Assembly: GCF_902506195.1 (NCBI RefSeq)
Contig: NZ_LR732817.1
Span: forward strand, 2,881,407 to 2,945,406
Source of the DNA: Citricoccus sp. K5
Lineage (GTDB): Bacteria > Actinomycetota > Actinomycetes > Actinomycetales > Micrococcaceae
Direction of reading: 5' to 3'
Length of the DNA: 64,000 nt
In this document: piece after piece, positions 63,653 through 64,000 of the stretch
Numbering within the stretch: position 1 is the stretch's first letter
Layout: each line of letters starts with the position of its first letter
Program-made: the position numbers and the translations under genes
The notes under the pieces: generated by a model
Seen by the model: only the letters and a program-made list of their open reading frames with translations
Database searches by the model: none
Told to the model about the DNA's origin: nothing

Positions 63653-64000
63653 ATGGCCAGAACGTCCGCGGGTCGGTCTTCGTTGAGCCGTGCAGTGGAC
63701 CTGCTGGATGCCTTCGACTCCAACTCGGTGTTTCTCACCGCCACCGAGATCGCCCAACGCACCGGCAGCCCGGTGTCCACCACTCACCGGCTGCTGGGAG
63801 AGTTGACCTCACTCGGCCTGCTCGAACGCGCCCCGGACCGGACCTACCGGCTCGGGGCGCGGATCTGGGAATGGTCTGCGCGCTCCCCCGGTGCCGCCGG
63901 TCTGCGAGCCGCGGCCCTGCCCCACCTGCAGAAGGTTCACCATGCCGTCCGGCAGCATGCCCAGATCGGGATCCTCTCGGGCCGCGACGTCCTGTTCATC
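63653..64000 (+). CDS. IclR-family transcriptional regulator, N-terminal part
   Basis: The gene runs off the window; 116 residues are visible. It has the IclR winged helix (about 7-65: SLSRAVDLLDAFDSNSVFLT, ATEIAQRTGSPVSTTHRLLG, and a wing ending YRLGARIWEW) and the start of the effector domain. GAAAGGAAACGC precedes the ATG. It is divergent from the binding-protein/P450 unit and probably regulates it. Confidence 0.9.
   Translation, partial: MARTSAGRSSLSRAVDLLDAFDSNSVFLTATEIAQRTGSPVSTTHRLLGELTSLGLLERAPDRTYRLGARIWEWSARSPGAAGLRAAALPHLQKVHHAVRQHAQIGILSGRDVLFI

Overview
The window is G+C-rich, densely packed actinobacterial DNA. The dimethylglycine oxidase at about 18-21 kb matches the Arthrobacter globiformis enzyme in length and in every conserved stretch I can recall, so a soil Micrococcaceae-type organism (Arthrobacter, Citricoccus or a relative) is the best guess. 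I found no rRNA, tRNA, CRISPR array, transposase, integrase or replication origin. Nearly everything is accessory catabolism: import systems, oxidases, dehydrogenases and the local regulators that control them.

Layout. (1) 1-1.84 kb: end of an RND efflux pump, closed by a strong terminator. (2) 2.3-15.9 kb: a visibly less G+C-rich catabolic island. One half (2.3-6.7 kb) is a tightly overlapping operon with an alpha/beta hydrolase, a DUF8021-like protein, a UGSC-like protein with its usual partner, and a CmcJ/NvfI-type oxidoreductase. The other half (7.5-15.9 kb) has a NitT/TauT-type ABC importer, an aldehyde dehydrogenase, a carotenoid/stilbene-cleaving oxygenase and a GMC oxidoreductase. A MarR gene sits between the halves. 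(3) 16.4-25.9 kb: glycine betaine demethylation (gbcA, gbcB, dimethylglycine oxidase, formaldehyde dehydrogenase, LysR regulator) and an aminotransferase. A truncated, nearly identical copy of that aminotransferase lies at the other end of this block. (4) 25.9-29.8 kb: TRAP-type permease, a dehydrogenase-RraA fusion and an IclR regulator. (5) 30.1-37.5 kb: sugar ABC transporter, ROK regulator, Gfo/Idh/MocA dehydrogenase and TIM-barrel isomerase. (6) 37.6-40.8 kb: alcohol dehydrogenase, LysE exporter with an Lrp regulator, and a degenerate NUDIX regulator. (7) 40.9-50.2 kb: a nine-gene polyol/sugar operon (epimerase, two SDRs, ABC transporter, zinc dehydrogenase, two-subunit transketolase). (8) 50.6-53.7 kb: aldehyde dehydrogenase and GntP permease. 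(9) 53.8-64 kb: two CYP199A-like P450s, one ferredoxin/ferredoxin reductase pair, LysR, MarR and IclR regulators, a fused dihydroxyacetone kinase and two orphan NitT/TauT-type binding proteins.

How it may work together. The betaine block and P450 O-demethylation both release formaldehyde or C1 units, which the formaldehyde dehydrogenase can oxidise. The polyol operon and the dihydroxyacetone kinase could feed transketolase and triose metabolism. The least-described part is the 2.3-15.9 kb island. Its enzymes suggest import and oxidative breakdown of a plant- or fungus-derived compound, but the substrate cannot be read from sequence. Regulatory signals found by eye include: twin GTTGCAATTGCAAC palindromes before a P450 gene and a binding-protein gene; CRP/GlxR-like palindromes lying inside two promoters of the island; and intercistronic and convergent-gene hairpins. 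Identifications rest on recognised motifs and remembered family sequences. No database search was possible.
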